Assembly: GCF_000737325.1 (NCBI RefSeq)
Contig: NZ_CP011125.1
Span: 3,100,001 to 3,164,000, forward strand
DNA from: Sandaracinus amylolyticus
GTDB taxonomy: Bacteria > Myxococcota_A > Polyangia > Polyangiales > Sandaracinaceae
Direction of reading: 5' to 3'
DNA length: 64,000 nt
The notes under the pieces were generated by a model. It worked only from the letters and a program-made list of their open reading frames with translations. It was not told where the DNA came from and did no database searches. Positions 18,143 to 27,649 of this stretch are shown piece by piece (position 1 is the first letter of the stretch; each line of letters begins with the position of its first letter). Made by a program: the position numbers and the translations under genes.

Positions 18143-18158
18143 CTGAACGCTGATTCAG
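18143..18158. promoter_or_regulatory. Possible operator CTGAACGCTGATTCAG
   Basis: It is an inverted repeat CTGAA-N6-TTCAG, sharing TGAAC-N4-ATTCAG with the sites at 27529-27544 and 51771-51786. It lies 17 bp downstream of one lipoprotein gene and 182 bp upstream of the outer-membrane barrel gene, which reads away from it. Binding by the TetR protein encoded at 51764 is an inference from shared sequence only. Confidence 0.4.
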
Positions 18159-18174
18159 TGTGTTTCGTCGGCGA

Positions 18175-19122
18175 TCACTCCGCGGCGCACGGATGGCCAG
18201 CGCCGTAGTCGCTGCGCAGCGGGCCGAGGTTGACGATCGTCACCGCGTCGGCGAGCACGCGCACGGCCTCGCATCCGATGCGCACCGGCGGTCCTTCGGT
18301 CGGGCGGCCCCACGCTTCGATGCGCAGCACGTCCTCGGCGGCCGCGGGCACCGGGATCTGGATCGCGACGTAGAGCCCGTCGGCGTGCGTGAACGTGCCC
18401 GTGCCGGCCGGGAACGAGTCGCCGTCGAAGTAGCGATAACGAGGATCGGTGGGGCGCTGTCCTTCGTCGATGCGCGTCGCGCCGGAGTACGCGCGGATCT
18501 CCGCGCCGTACACCGGGGTGCCGTCGCAGTCGAGCACGATGCCCGCGAGCATCGCGGTGCGCGGCACGCGCTCGATGTCGAGCACCGCCGGAATGAGGTC
18601 GAGCGAGCCGTGCGACACCGCATTGCCGGTCACCGAGGAGTCGGCGGCAGCGGGCGCGGGCTCGTTGTACTGCATCGAGTCGATCACCGTCGTCGGCGGC
18701 GTCGCGCCTTCGCGCGGGAAGACGCGGTATGCGTACCAGCCGTTCGCCGGCAGCGTGACGGTCGCGTTGCCGTCGGCGCTCGTCGTGATCTCCTCGCACT
18801 CGGGCGCGGCGCACGCGTCGCGCACCACGTTGTCGCGGAACAGCCAGAATCGCGCGTCGCCGACCGCCGTGCCGGTCTGGAAGTCGCGGAGCTCGAATCG
18901 CGTGCTCACGGGCTCGCCCGCGGTGGGCCGGCTCGCGGTCCCGTTGCACGCGTAGTCCGCGACGCCCTCCGTCGGGTTCAGCTGCGTGCCGGTGCTCAGC
19001 AATGGAAGAGCGCTCGTGCCCGCGTCCGGATCGGCGGGCGCGTCGTCGCCTCCGCCGCAGCCCACGACGCTCAGCGCGAGCGCGACGCGCACCACGTTCC
19101 ACGAAGCGAGTCTCGAGCCCAT
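18175..19122 (-). CDS. Lipoprotein with beta-sandwich (carboxypeptidase-regulatory-like) region
   Basis: The 315-residue product starts at ATG 19122 behind a strong GGGAGGGG ribosome site. A lipoprotein signal ends at VVGCGGG. The mature part has segments such as AMLAGIVLDCDGTPVYGAEI that resemble carboxypeptidase-regulatory-like beta sandwiches, and EITTSADGNATVTLPANGWY. Several cysteines could form disulfides. The next gene upstream diverges with a 147-bp gap. Role unknown; probably an envelope or surface lipoprotein. Confidence 0.75.
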   Translation of the reverse strand: MGSRLASWNVVRVALALSVVGCGGGDDAPADPDAGTSALPLLSTGTQLNPTEGVADYACNGTASRPTAGEPVSTRFELRDFQTGTAVGDARFWLFRDNVVRDACAAPECEEITTSADGNATVTLPANGWYAYRVFPREGATPPTTVIDSMQYNEPAPAAADSSVTGNAVSHGSLDLIPAVLDIERVPRTAMLAGIVLDCDGTPVYGAEIRAYSGATRIDEGQRPTDPRYRYFDGDSFPAGTGTFTHADGLYVAIQIPVPAAAEDVLRIEAWGRPTEGPPVRIGCEAVRVLADAVTIVNLGPLRSDYGAGHPCAAE

Positions 19123-19269
19123 CGCAGTCCCCTCCCTGCCGCTCCCACGCGGAGCGCGCGCATCCTCTCACGAAACGCGCGGTGCGGAGCGTGGCAGTCC
19201 GATTCGCCGTGCTCACCCGATCGACGAGTGGGCGGAGCGGCGCGGGCGTCGTGGTATGAGCGGGCAGCG

Positions 19270-21129
19270 ATGATCGGACGCGCACCCAATGTCTCGCTCG
19301 CGACCTTCGTGATCGTGTCGCTCGCGCTCGTCGCCTGCGATTCGTGCGAGCGGGGAGGGCCCGTGCCGTTCGGGCTCGACGGCGGGAGCGCGGGTCGCGC
19401 GCGGACCGAGGGCCCGGGCGAGACGCAGGCGCGCCCCGACGCACCGGCGCGTGCGTCGATGGTCACCCGCGAGCTGCCCGACGGCACCGCGCAGGTGGAG
19501 GTCGAGGGCGCGTCGATCGCGATCGAGGGCGAGAGCCTGCGCGCGCTCGGCGCGATCGATCTCGACCGCGACGGCGATCGCGACGTCGTGTTGGTGACCG
19601 GTGGGACCGGCGCGCACGGACCGCGCGTGCTCTTCGCATCGCGCGACGGCGCCGCGTTCGCCGCGCCGATCGAGCTCGCGACCACGCCGGCGCTCGCGAG
19701 CGGGTGCACGATCGATCGTGCGACGCTGCGCGCGCTCTCGGACGACCGCCTGGCCGCCGAGGCCGACGCGACATGCGCGTCGGGCGACGCGCCGCGCGTG
19801 CTGCACGTCATCGCGATCGCTGCCGAAGCGCGCCCGCGCGTGCTCGAGCGCTTCGTGCTGCGCGCGCGCGCAGTCGACGTCGCGCCCGCGGAGTCGCTGG
19901 CGCTGCGCATCGAGGATCGTGACGGAGACGGGCACGCGGATCTCGTCGCGGACGTCGCGCTGCGCGCCGAGGGCGTCGAGGCCGCGGCCGACGTGTCGCT
20001 GGCGTTCCTCGATCGACCGGCGGGCCTCGCGCGCGACGCGACCGAGCCCGAGGCGCGCATCGCGGCGCTCGCTCAGGAGGCGCGCACCGCGCTGCGGCGT
20101 CATCCCGATCGCGCACGCGCGATCGCGTCGCGCGCGCTGACGCTCTGGGACGCGCTCTGTCGCGAGCCGGGCCGCGCGCGTCTCGAGATCGGCGGTGCCG
20201 CGGGCGTGCCGTGTGGGCGCTCGGCGGGCGCGGGCCGCGCGCTCGCGGTGCTCGCACAGGCCGCGGCGCGCACGAGCGATCCGCTCCTCGCGCTCGATGC
20301 GCTGTCGCGGCTCGGGTCCACGTCGCAGATCTCGGTGCGCGACGGCGAGCGTGACGCTGCGCGGAGCGCGCTCGACGGGCTCGCGAACGCGGCGCTCACG
20401 ATCCACGAGGGCCCGGCGCTCGAGGCCCCGCGCGAGCGCGGTCCGCGTCGCTCGGTGCTCGCGTTCCTCGCCGAGGATCGTCTGCTCGTGCGCGGCAGCG
20501 CACCGCGCGTGATCACGCTCGAGAGCGGCGGAGAGCAGCGCGGCGCGGACGCCGAGAGCTCGCTCGCGATGGTCGATCCGTCGGGGGGCCGTCGGCTCGT
20601 CGCGATCGAGCGTCGATGTGCGGGCACGGTGCTCGTCATCGGCCCGGTCGACGCGCTCGCCGATCTCGGTGGTGCGCGCCACGACGCGCTGATCGCGCCG
20701 CGTCGTCCTCCGCCCGGCGCGCCGTGCCCCGACCTCACGCCTGCGCTCCGCGCCGACGAGGACGGCTGGCGCGCGCTCGGCTGGGCACCGCAGGGCGTAC
20801 TGCTCGCGCGCGGCACCGAGCTCCGCGTCGTGCCGCTCGACCTCGAAGGGCGCGCCGCGGGCGATCCCGTGGTGCTCGAGGCGGGCGCCGCGATCCCCGC
20901 GCCGATCGCGCCCGGGCACGCCACCGCCGACGCGCGCGTGTACGCGTACGCGACGAGCGCGGGGCTCGTCGTGATCACGCTCGCGCCCGAGCGACGCGCG
21001 GAATTCGTGCGCCCGGCGGGGTGGGTCGCGCCCGAGGGCGCGTCGATCGACGTCGCGGTCTCGCCCTCGGGCAGGCGGCTCGCGTGGATCGCGGACGGGC
21101 GTGTGCGCTGGATCGAGCGCGCACCCTGA
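19270..21129 (+). CDS. Lipoprotein with Asp-rich FG-GAP-like motifs
   Basis: The 619-residue lipoprotein (lipobox SLALVACD) carries two calcium-site-like motifs, DLDRDGDRDVVLVTGG and EDRDGDGHADLVADV, as in FG-GAP/VCBS beta-propeller blades, followed by an Ala/Arg-rich helical part and a C-terminal region with propeller-like strands (ISPSGRRLAWIADGRVRW-like ending). It likely forms an extracytoplasmic propeller. It heads a same-strand series with the PQQ-like lipoprotein, rnr and deoA, though the 117-bp gap before the next gene may hold a promoter. No enzyme function is visible. Confidence 0.7.
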   Translation: MIGRAPNVSLATFVIVSLALVACDSCERGGPVPFGLDGGSAGRARTEGPGETQARPDAPARASMVTRELPDGTAQVEVEGASIAIEGESLRALGAIDLDRDGDRDVVLVTGGTGAHGPRVLFASRDGAAFAAPIELATTPALASGCTIDRATLRALSDDRLAAEADATCASGDAPRVLHVIAIAAEARPRVLERFVLRARAVDVAPAESLALRIEDRDGDGHADLVADVALRAEGVEAAADVSLAFLDRPAGLARDATEPEARIAALAQEARTALRRHPDRARAIASRALTLWDALCREPGRARLEIGGAAGVPCGRSAGAGRALAVLAQAAARTSDPLLALDALSRLGSTSQISVRDGERDAARSALDGLANAALTIHEGPALEAPRERGPRRSVLAFLAEDRLLVRGSAPRVITLESGGEQRGADAESSLAMVDPSGGRRLVAIERRCAGTVLVIGPVDALADLGGARHDALIAPRRPPPGAPCPDLTPALRADEDGWRALGWAPQGVLLARGTELRVVPLDLEGRAAGDPVVLEAGAAIPAPIAPGHATADARVYAYATSAGLVVITLAPERRAEFVRPAGWVAPEGASIDVAVSPSGRRLAWIADGRVRWIERAP

Positions 21130-21246
21130 ACGCGCGACGCGGACGCCACTTTCTGCTACAGGTGGCCCGGCCAGGGACCGCTGGATCCGCGCGTGAGCCC
21201 ACGCTGCATCGCCACCGGCCCGCTCTTCCCGCGTACAACTCGCCCC

Positions 21247-22560
21247 ATGCCGAGCCGTCTCTTCGTTCCATGCGCGTCCGCGCTCGCAGCGCTGCTCGCG
21301 TCGTGCGGCCCCGCGATGCCGCAGCCCGGGCCCTGCATGTCGGATCGCGAGTGCCGCGGCGACCGCATCTGCCACGAGGGCCGGTGTCGCTTCGAAGAAG
21401 AGGTGCGCACCGAGCTCGCGGAGCGGAACCGCGCGCTCTCGAGCGGCGGCGAGATCGGCCCCGACGCGGGCGCGCCGATCGAGACGATCACGCCCGACGC
21501 CGGCACGCCGATCGCGCGCTCGACCGAGCTCCCGATGTTCATGGGCGGCCCGCGCCACACCGGTCGCGCCGCGGCCGCGGGCCCCGCGTCGGAGCCGCGC
21601 GTGCGCTGGGTCCACCGCACGGGCGCGCGCGTTCCCGCGGCACCGATCCTCGGCGCCGACGGCACGGCGTACGTGGGCTCGACCGACCGCAGCTTCGTCG
21701 CGATCGCGCCCGACGGCTCGCTGCGCTGGCGCTACGCGGGCGCGGACCGCTTCTACGCGTCGGCGGCGATCGCGAGCGACGGAACGATCCTGGTCGGCAA
21801 CCACGACGGCTCGGTCGTCGCGCTCACGCCGCAAGGCCAGGTGCGCTGGCGTCGCGCGCTCGGCGCGCCCGTCGACGCGAGCCTCGCGATCGACGAGGAC
21901 GGCACGATCTACGTCGCGGCCGACGGCCTGTGGGCGCTCGATCGTGCGGGCAATCCGCGGTGGCACGTCGCCACGGCCGAGGCGCTCCGCACCGCGCCGG
22001 CGATCCACCCGAGCGGCCTCGTGATCGTCGGGACCACCGACGGCCGTGTGATCGCCGTGCGCCGCAACGGCGCGGTCGCGTGGGAGGCGCGCGCGGGCGC
22101 GAGCGTCGACGGAGGCGCTTCGATCGGCGACGACGGCACGATCTACGTCGGCAACGATCTCGGCGAGGTGCTCGCCATCGCGCCCGCCGACGGAACCGTG
22201 CGCTGGCGCTACCAGGCCGAGGGAGACGTACGCGCGACACCTGCGATCGCGCGCGACGGGACCATCGTAGTGGGGAGTGACGATCGCTCGATCCACGGCA
22301 TCGCGCCCGACGGTACGCAGCGCTTCCGCGTGCGCACGTCGGGTCGCGTCCGGGCTTCGGCGCGCATCGACGCAGAGGGAAGGATCTACGTGGGCTCGCA
22401 GGACGACTACCTCTACGTGCTCGCCCCCGACGGCACGCTGATCTACCGCCACAACCTCGGCCACGACGTGGACTCGACGGCGGCGATCAGCGAAGACGGC
22501 GTGCTGATCGTCGGCACCGACGACGGCGGCATCTACGCGCTCGAGGCGGCGGCTCGATGA
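21247..22560 (+). CDS. Lipoprotein with PQQ-type beta-propeller
   Basis: From ATG 21247 the product is 437 residues: lipoprotein signal (lipobox LLASC), a short Cys-rich segment (CMSDRECRGDRICHEGRCRF), an Asp/Ala linker, and about eight repeats of the type G-x-ALAPDG-x-x-RWR with DGTIYVGS strands. Such repeats build PQQ-like/BamB-type propellers, usually protein scaffolds rather than quinoproteins; no quinone ligand residues are evident. An in-frame ATG at 21193 would place the signal peptide internally, so I rejected it. Its stop overlaps the rnr start by 4 bp. Confidence 0.82.
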   Translation: MPSRLFVPCASALAALLASCGPAMPQPGPCMSDRECRGDRICHEGRCRFEEEVRTELAERNRALSSGGEIGPDAGAPIETITPDAGTPIARSTELPMFMGGPRHTGRAAAAGPASEPRVRWVHRTGARVPAAPILGADGTAYVGSTDRSFVAIAPDGSLRWRYAGADRFYASAAIASDGTILVGNHDGSVVALTPQGQVRWRRALGAPVDASLAIDEDGTIYVAADGLWALDRAGNPRWHVATAEALRTAPAIHPSGLVIVGTTDGRVIAVRRNGAVAWEARAGASVDGGASIGDDGTIYVGNDLGEVLAIAPADGTVRWRYQAEGDVRATPAIARDGTIVVGSDDRSIHGIAPDGTQRFRVRTSGRVRASARIDAEGRIYVGSQDDYLYVLAPDGTLIYRHNLGHDVDSTAAISEDGVLIVGTDDGGIYALEAAAR

Positions 22561-24959
22561 GCACGACGAAGTCGATCGGCCGCGAGCAGGTGATGAACGC
22601 CCTGCGCGCGGGCGGCGGACGCAGCCTGCACGTGATGGAGATCGTGCAGATCCTCGGCGCGCCGAAGAGCGCGAGGGACGAGGTGCGCGATCGCCTGCAG
22701 GACCTGAAGGAGCTCGGGCTCGCGAAGGAGCTGCCGGGCAATCGCTACAAGGTCGGCCCGGGGCGGAAGCACGCAGCGCCGCCGCCGCCCGAGGCGTTCG
22801 TGACGAAGCCGCGCGCGAAGCGCGAGGCCGAGCAGGAGGCCGCGGAGCGCTTCGAGAAGCCGCGCGCGCCGGGCGGCCCGGCGGTCACGGGGTGGCTCAC
22901 GATCACGCCGCGCGGCTTCGCCTTCGTCGCGGCGGACGACGGCGGCCCCGACGTGTTCGTGTCGGCGCGCAGCCTCGCGAACGCGATGCACGGTGATCGC
23001 GTCGAGGTCAGCGCGCGACGCACCGAGAAGGGCCGCGAGGGCGAGGTGCTGCGCATCGTCGACCGCGGTCTGCTGCGCATCGCGGGACGGCTCACGCGCG
23101 CGCGCCGCGTGTACCTGATCGAGACGCACGACGCGCGCTTGCCCGAGGTGTTCCGCGTGAGCGGCACGCTCCCGCTCGAGACCGAGCCGGGCATGGACGT
23201 CGTCGCGCAGATCACGAAGTACCCCGAGTTCCCGGGAGAAGTGCCGGAAGCGCGCGTGCTGCGCGTCCTCGGCCCGCGCGGGTCGGCCGAGGTCGAGATC
23301 GCGAAGATCCTGATCCGCGAGGGGGTCGTCGAGGAGTTCCCCGAGGACGTCGTCCAGGAGGCGCTCGGCTTCCCCGCGCAGGTGCCGGACCACGACATCC
23401 GCGAGCGCGAGGATCTGCGTCACCTCGATCTCGTCACCATCGATCCCGAGGACGCGCGCGATCACGACGACGCGGTGTGGGCCGAGCAGACGCCCGACGG
23501 CTTCCGCGTGATCATCGCGATCGCCGACGTCTCGCACTACGTGCGCGACGGCAGCGCGATCGATCGCGAGGCGCTCACGCGCGGCACGTCGATCTACCTG
23601 CCGGGCCGCGCGATCCCGATGCTGCCGCCCGAGCTCTCGACGAACCTCGCGTCGCTCGTGCCCGACGAGGACCGCCTCACGCTCGCCGTCGAGGTGCGCC
23701 TCGGCAAGCTGGGCAAGATCCTCTCGCATCGCCTCATCGAAGGCGTGATGCGCTCCAAGGCGCGCATCAGCTACGGCGGCGCCGCGCGCGCGCTCGGGCT
23801 GACCGAGGACGCGCCGCGACAGGAGAGCGCGGAGCAGCACCTGCCGCTCCTGAAGGTGCTCCACCAGATCTCGCGTCGACTGCGCGCGCTGCGCAACCGA
23901 CGCGGCGCGCTCGGCTTCGAGCTGCCCGAGGCCAAGGTGCTGCTCGACAAGAGCGGCGAGCCGCGTGACGTCATCCGCTCGCGCAGCGACGCGGGCATCA
24001 AGGAGGCGTACGAGATCGTCGAGGACCTGATGCTCCTCGCGAACGAGGTCGTCGCCGAGGACCTCACGCGCCGCAAGGTGCCCGCGATCTTCCGCGTCCA
24101 CGGCAAGCCCGATCCGCACAAGGTCGAGACGTTCGCGGCGGTGGCCGAAGCGTTCGGCCACGCGCTCGAGGAAGACGCCGCGGAGAGCCCGAAGAAGCTG
24201 CAGAAGTTCCTCGAGCGCATCGCGGGCACGCCGCACGCGCAGTCGCTCGGGTTCCTGCTCTTGCGCGCGATGCAGCAGGCGACCTACGACACGCGCAACC
24301 TCGGTCACTTCGCGCTCGCGGCGCGCGACTATCTGCACTTCACGTCGCCGATCCGTCGTTATCCCGATCTCGCGGTGCATCGCGTCGTCCGCGCGCTCGC
24401 GCGCGGCGAGCGCATCGAGGCCGCCGCGTTGCGCGAGAAGCTCCAGCAGCAAGCGCAGCAGTCGAGCCGCATGGAGCGGCGCGCGATGACGGTCGAGCGC
24501 GAGTCGGTGAACCTCTATCGCTGCCTGCTGATGAAGAATCGCGTCGGCGAGGAGTTCGAGGGCACGATCACCGGCGTGACCGAGCACGGGCTCTCGGTCG
24601 CGCTCGATCTCCCGTTCGTCGAGACGCGCGTCCCGATCGAGCGCCTCGGCGAGGACTATTACGAGCTCGATCGGCTCGGCATCCGCCTCGTCGGTCGTCG
24701 TTCGGGGCACTCCTTCGCGCTCGGCGGTCGGCTCACGGTGCGGCTCGAGTCGGTCGTGATCGAGCGCCGCGAGATGGTCGCGGTGCCGACGACCTTGCCC
24801 GAAGCACGTCGCGCCGAGCGGCGCCGCACCGAGCTCCCGCGCGCGCACGCCGAAGAGCCGCCGCGCCGCGAGCGTCCGTCTTCGCGCGCACCGCGTCCCT
24901 CGTCGCGCCCGCAGAAGCCCACGAAACATCGCGATCGCGGCCCGCGCCGCAGCCGCTGA
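22557..24959 (+). CDS. rnr: Ribonuclease R
   Basis: The 800-residue exoribonuclease degrades structured RNA 3'-5'. Domains in order: N-terminal winged helix (about 1-65), cold-shock domains (about 110-250, with GFAFVAADDGGPDVFVSARS), RNB catalytic domain with acidic site IDPEDARDHDDAVW (about 300-315) and FTSPIRRYPDL further on, S1 domain (about 650-735) and a basic Arg/Lys tail. All four catalytic aspartates are present. The ATG lies in an ATGA overlap with the propeller lipoprotein, an unexpected partner, so coupling may be only positional. Confidence 0.96.
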   Translation: MSTTKSIGREQVMNALRAGGGRSLHVMEIVQILGAPKSARDEVRDRLQDLKELGLAKELPGNRYKVGPGRKHAAPPPPEAFVTKPRAKREAEQEAAERFEKPRAPGGPAVTGWLTITPRGFAFVAADDGGPDVFVSARSLANAMHGDRVEVSARRTEKGREGEVLRIVDRGLLRIAGRLTRARRVYLIETHDARLPEVFRVSGTLPLETEPGMDVVAQITKYPEFPGEVPEARVLRVLGPRGSAEVEIAKILIREGVVEEFPEDVVQEALGFPAQVPDHDIREREDLRHLDLVTIDPEDARDHDDAVWAEQTPDGFRVIIAIADVSHYVRDGSAIDREALTRGTSIYLPGRAIPMLPPELSTNLASLVPDEDRLTLAVEVRLGKLGKILSHRLIEGVMRSKARISYGGAARALGLTEDAPRQESAEQHLPLLKVLHQISRRLRALRNRRGALGFELPEAKVLLDKSGEPRDVIRSRSDAGIKEAYEIVEDLMLLANEVVAEDLTRRKVPAIFRVHGKPDPHKVETFAAVAEAFGHALEEDAAESPKKLQKFLERIAGTPHAQSLGFLLLRAMQQATYDTRNLGHFALAARDYLHFTSPIRRYPDLAVHRVVRALARGERIEAAALREKLQQQAQQSSRMERRAMTVERESVNLYRCLLMKNRVGEEFEGTITGVTEHGLSVALDLPFVETRVPIERLGEDYYELDRLGIRLVGRRSGHSFALGGRLTVRLESVVIERREMVAVPTTLPEARRAERRRTELPRAHAEEPPRRERPSSRAPRPSSRPQKPTKHRDRGPRRSR

Positions 24960-24982
24960 ACGTCACGAGAACACCGAGCACC

Positions 24983-26362
<1,380 letters not shown>

Positions 26363-26363
26363 C

Positions 26364-27506
26364 TCAGTAGCCCTCGGCCTTCGAGATGATCTCGTTCATG
26401 ATCTCTCGAGTGCCGCCGCCGATCGGATAGAGGCGCGCATCGCGATAGAGGCGCTCGACGAGCACCTCGCGCATGTAGCCCATTCCGCCGTGGATCTGCA
26501 CGGCCTGGTCGCACACGAACGAGCACGCGTCGGTCGCGACGTTCTTCGCCATCGCCGCGAGGGCGGGAACCTGCTCGCCCTTCGCGTGACGCACCGCGAG
26601 CTCGCCGGTGAGCGCGCGCGCCGCCGCGATGCGCGACGCCATGTCGGCGAGCTTGTGCCGGATCACCTGGAATCCGGAGATCGACTTGCCGAACGCGACT
26701 CGCTCCTTCGCATATCGAATCGACTCTCGATACGCGAGCTCCGAGATCGCGACGCACTGCGACGCGAGCAAGAGCCGCTCTTGCGCGAAGTTCATCATGA
26801 TCGAGATGAACCCTGCGTTCTCGATCCCGACGAGGTTCTCGGCGGGAACGCGGCAGTCCTCGAACGTCAGCTCGGCGGTGTCGCTCGCCCACCAGCCGGT
26901 CTTCTTGAGCTTCTTCGAGACGTGGAAGCCCGGCGTGCGCGACTCGATGATCAGCAGGGACACGCCGCCGTGCCCGGGCCCACCGGTGCGCACTGCGGCG
27001 GTCACGAAGTCGGCGCGCGCGCCCGACGTGATGAACGTCTTGCTCCCGTTCACGACGTAGTGGTCCCCATCGCGCACCGCACGCGTCCGCAGCGATGCGA
27101 CGTCACTGCCGCCGCCGGGCTCGGTGATCGCGAGCGCCGAGATCAGCTCGCCGCGCAGCGTCGGCGCGACGAACCGCTGCTTCTGCGCGTCGGTGCCCGA
27201 GTGCAGGATCGGCGGCAGCGCGATGCCGTGCGAGCCGAGCCCGACGGTCGTGCCCACGCTTCGCCCGGCGAGGATCATCTCCTCGGCTGCGACGACCACG
27301 TGCGTCACGTCGCCGCCGCTCCCGCCGACCGCCTCGGGATAGCCGGTGCCGAGCACGCCCGCGCCGCCGGCTCGGCGGTAGAGCTCGACCGGGAATTCCT
27401 CGTCTTCTTCCCAGCGATCCGCGTGCGGCGCGATCTCGTTCTGGGCCCAGCGACGGACCTGCGCGCGCAGCGCCGCGTGCTCCTCGGTCTCGAACAGATA
27501 GGTCAT
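26364..27506 (-). CDS. Acyl-CoA dehydrogenase (long-chain/isovaleryl-type active site)
   Basis: The 380-residue FAD enzyme has ALAITEPGGGSDVASLRTRA and the C-terminal QIHGGMGYMREVLVERLYRD. At the position of the medium-chain catalytic glutamate (YEGT) this protein has GGGT, while E243 lies in AQERLLLAS as in long-chain enzymes, so the base is probably E243 (inference). Electrons would pass to the ETF encoded at 52568-54421. The stop is 1 bp from the deoA stop. A TetR-type palindrome lies 23-38 bp upstream of the ATG. Confidence 0.92.
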   Translation of the reverse strand: MTYLFETEEHAALRAQVRRWAQNEIAPHADRWEEDEEFPVELYRRAGGAGVLGTGYPEAVGGSGGDVTHVVVAAEEMILAGRSVGTTVGLGSHGIALPPILHSGTDAQKQRFVAPTLRGELISALAITEPGGGSDVASLRTRAVRDGDHYVVNGSKTFITSGARADFVTAAVRTGGPGHGGVSLLIIESRTPGFHVSKKLKKTGWWASDTAELTFEDCRVPAENLVGIENAGFISIMMNFAQERLLLASQCVAISELAYRESIRYAKERVAFGKSISGFQVIRHKLADMASRIAAARALTGELAVRHAKGEQVPALAAMAKNVATDACSFVCDQAVQIHGGMGYMREVLVERLYRDARLYPIGGGTREIMNEIISKAEGY

Positions 27507-27528
27507 GGCGGGGCGAGCCTATCACCGA

Positions 27529-27544
27529 CTGAACCGTCATTCAG
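27529..27544. promoter_or_regulatory. Candidate TetR operator CTGAACCGTCATTCAG
   Basis: An inverted repeat CTGAA-N6-TTCAG lies directly upstream of the acyl-CoA dehydrogenase gene. On the minus strand a poor -35 (TTCTGA) and -10 (GATAGG) spaced 17 bp would straddle it. It matches the site in the tetR gene (51771-51786) at 13 of 16 bases, so regulation by that TetR is likely but unproven. Confidence 0.6.
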
Positions 27545-27554
27545 AACGGGGGCA

Positions 27555-27571
27555 AATGACCCCAGGTCATT
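27555..27571. promoter_or_regulatory. Second palindrome AATGACC-CCA-GGTCATT
   Basis: A perfect 7-bp inverted repeat with a 3-bp centre lies 11 bp beyond the first operator, between the acyl-CoA dehydrogenase and the Cys-rich lipoprotein gene. Its sequence differs from the TetR-type site, so a different regulator is likely. Only one copy was noticed in the window. Confidence 0.45.
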
Positions 27572-27649
27572 GACCCGATTTCAGTTCGATTTCGACCCCG
27601 TGTACGCTCGCTGCGCAGCTTGCTCTTTGGCAGGGGGAAGGGGGTCGTG

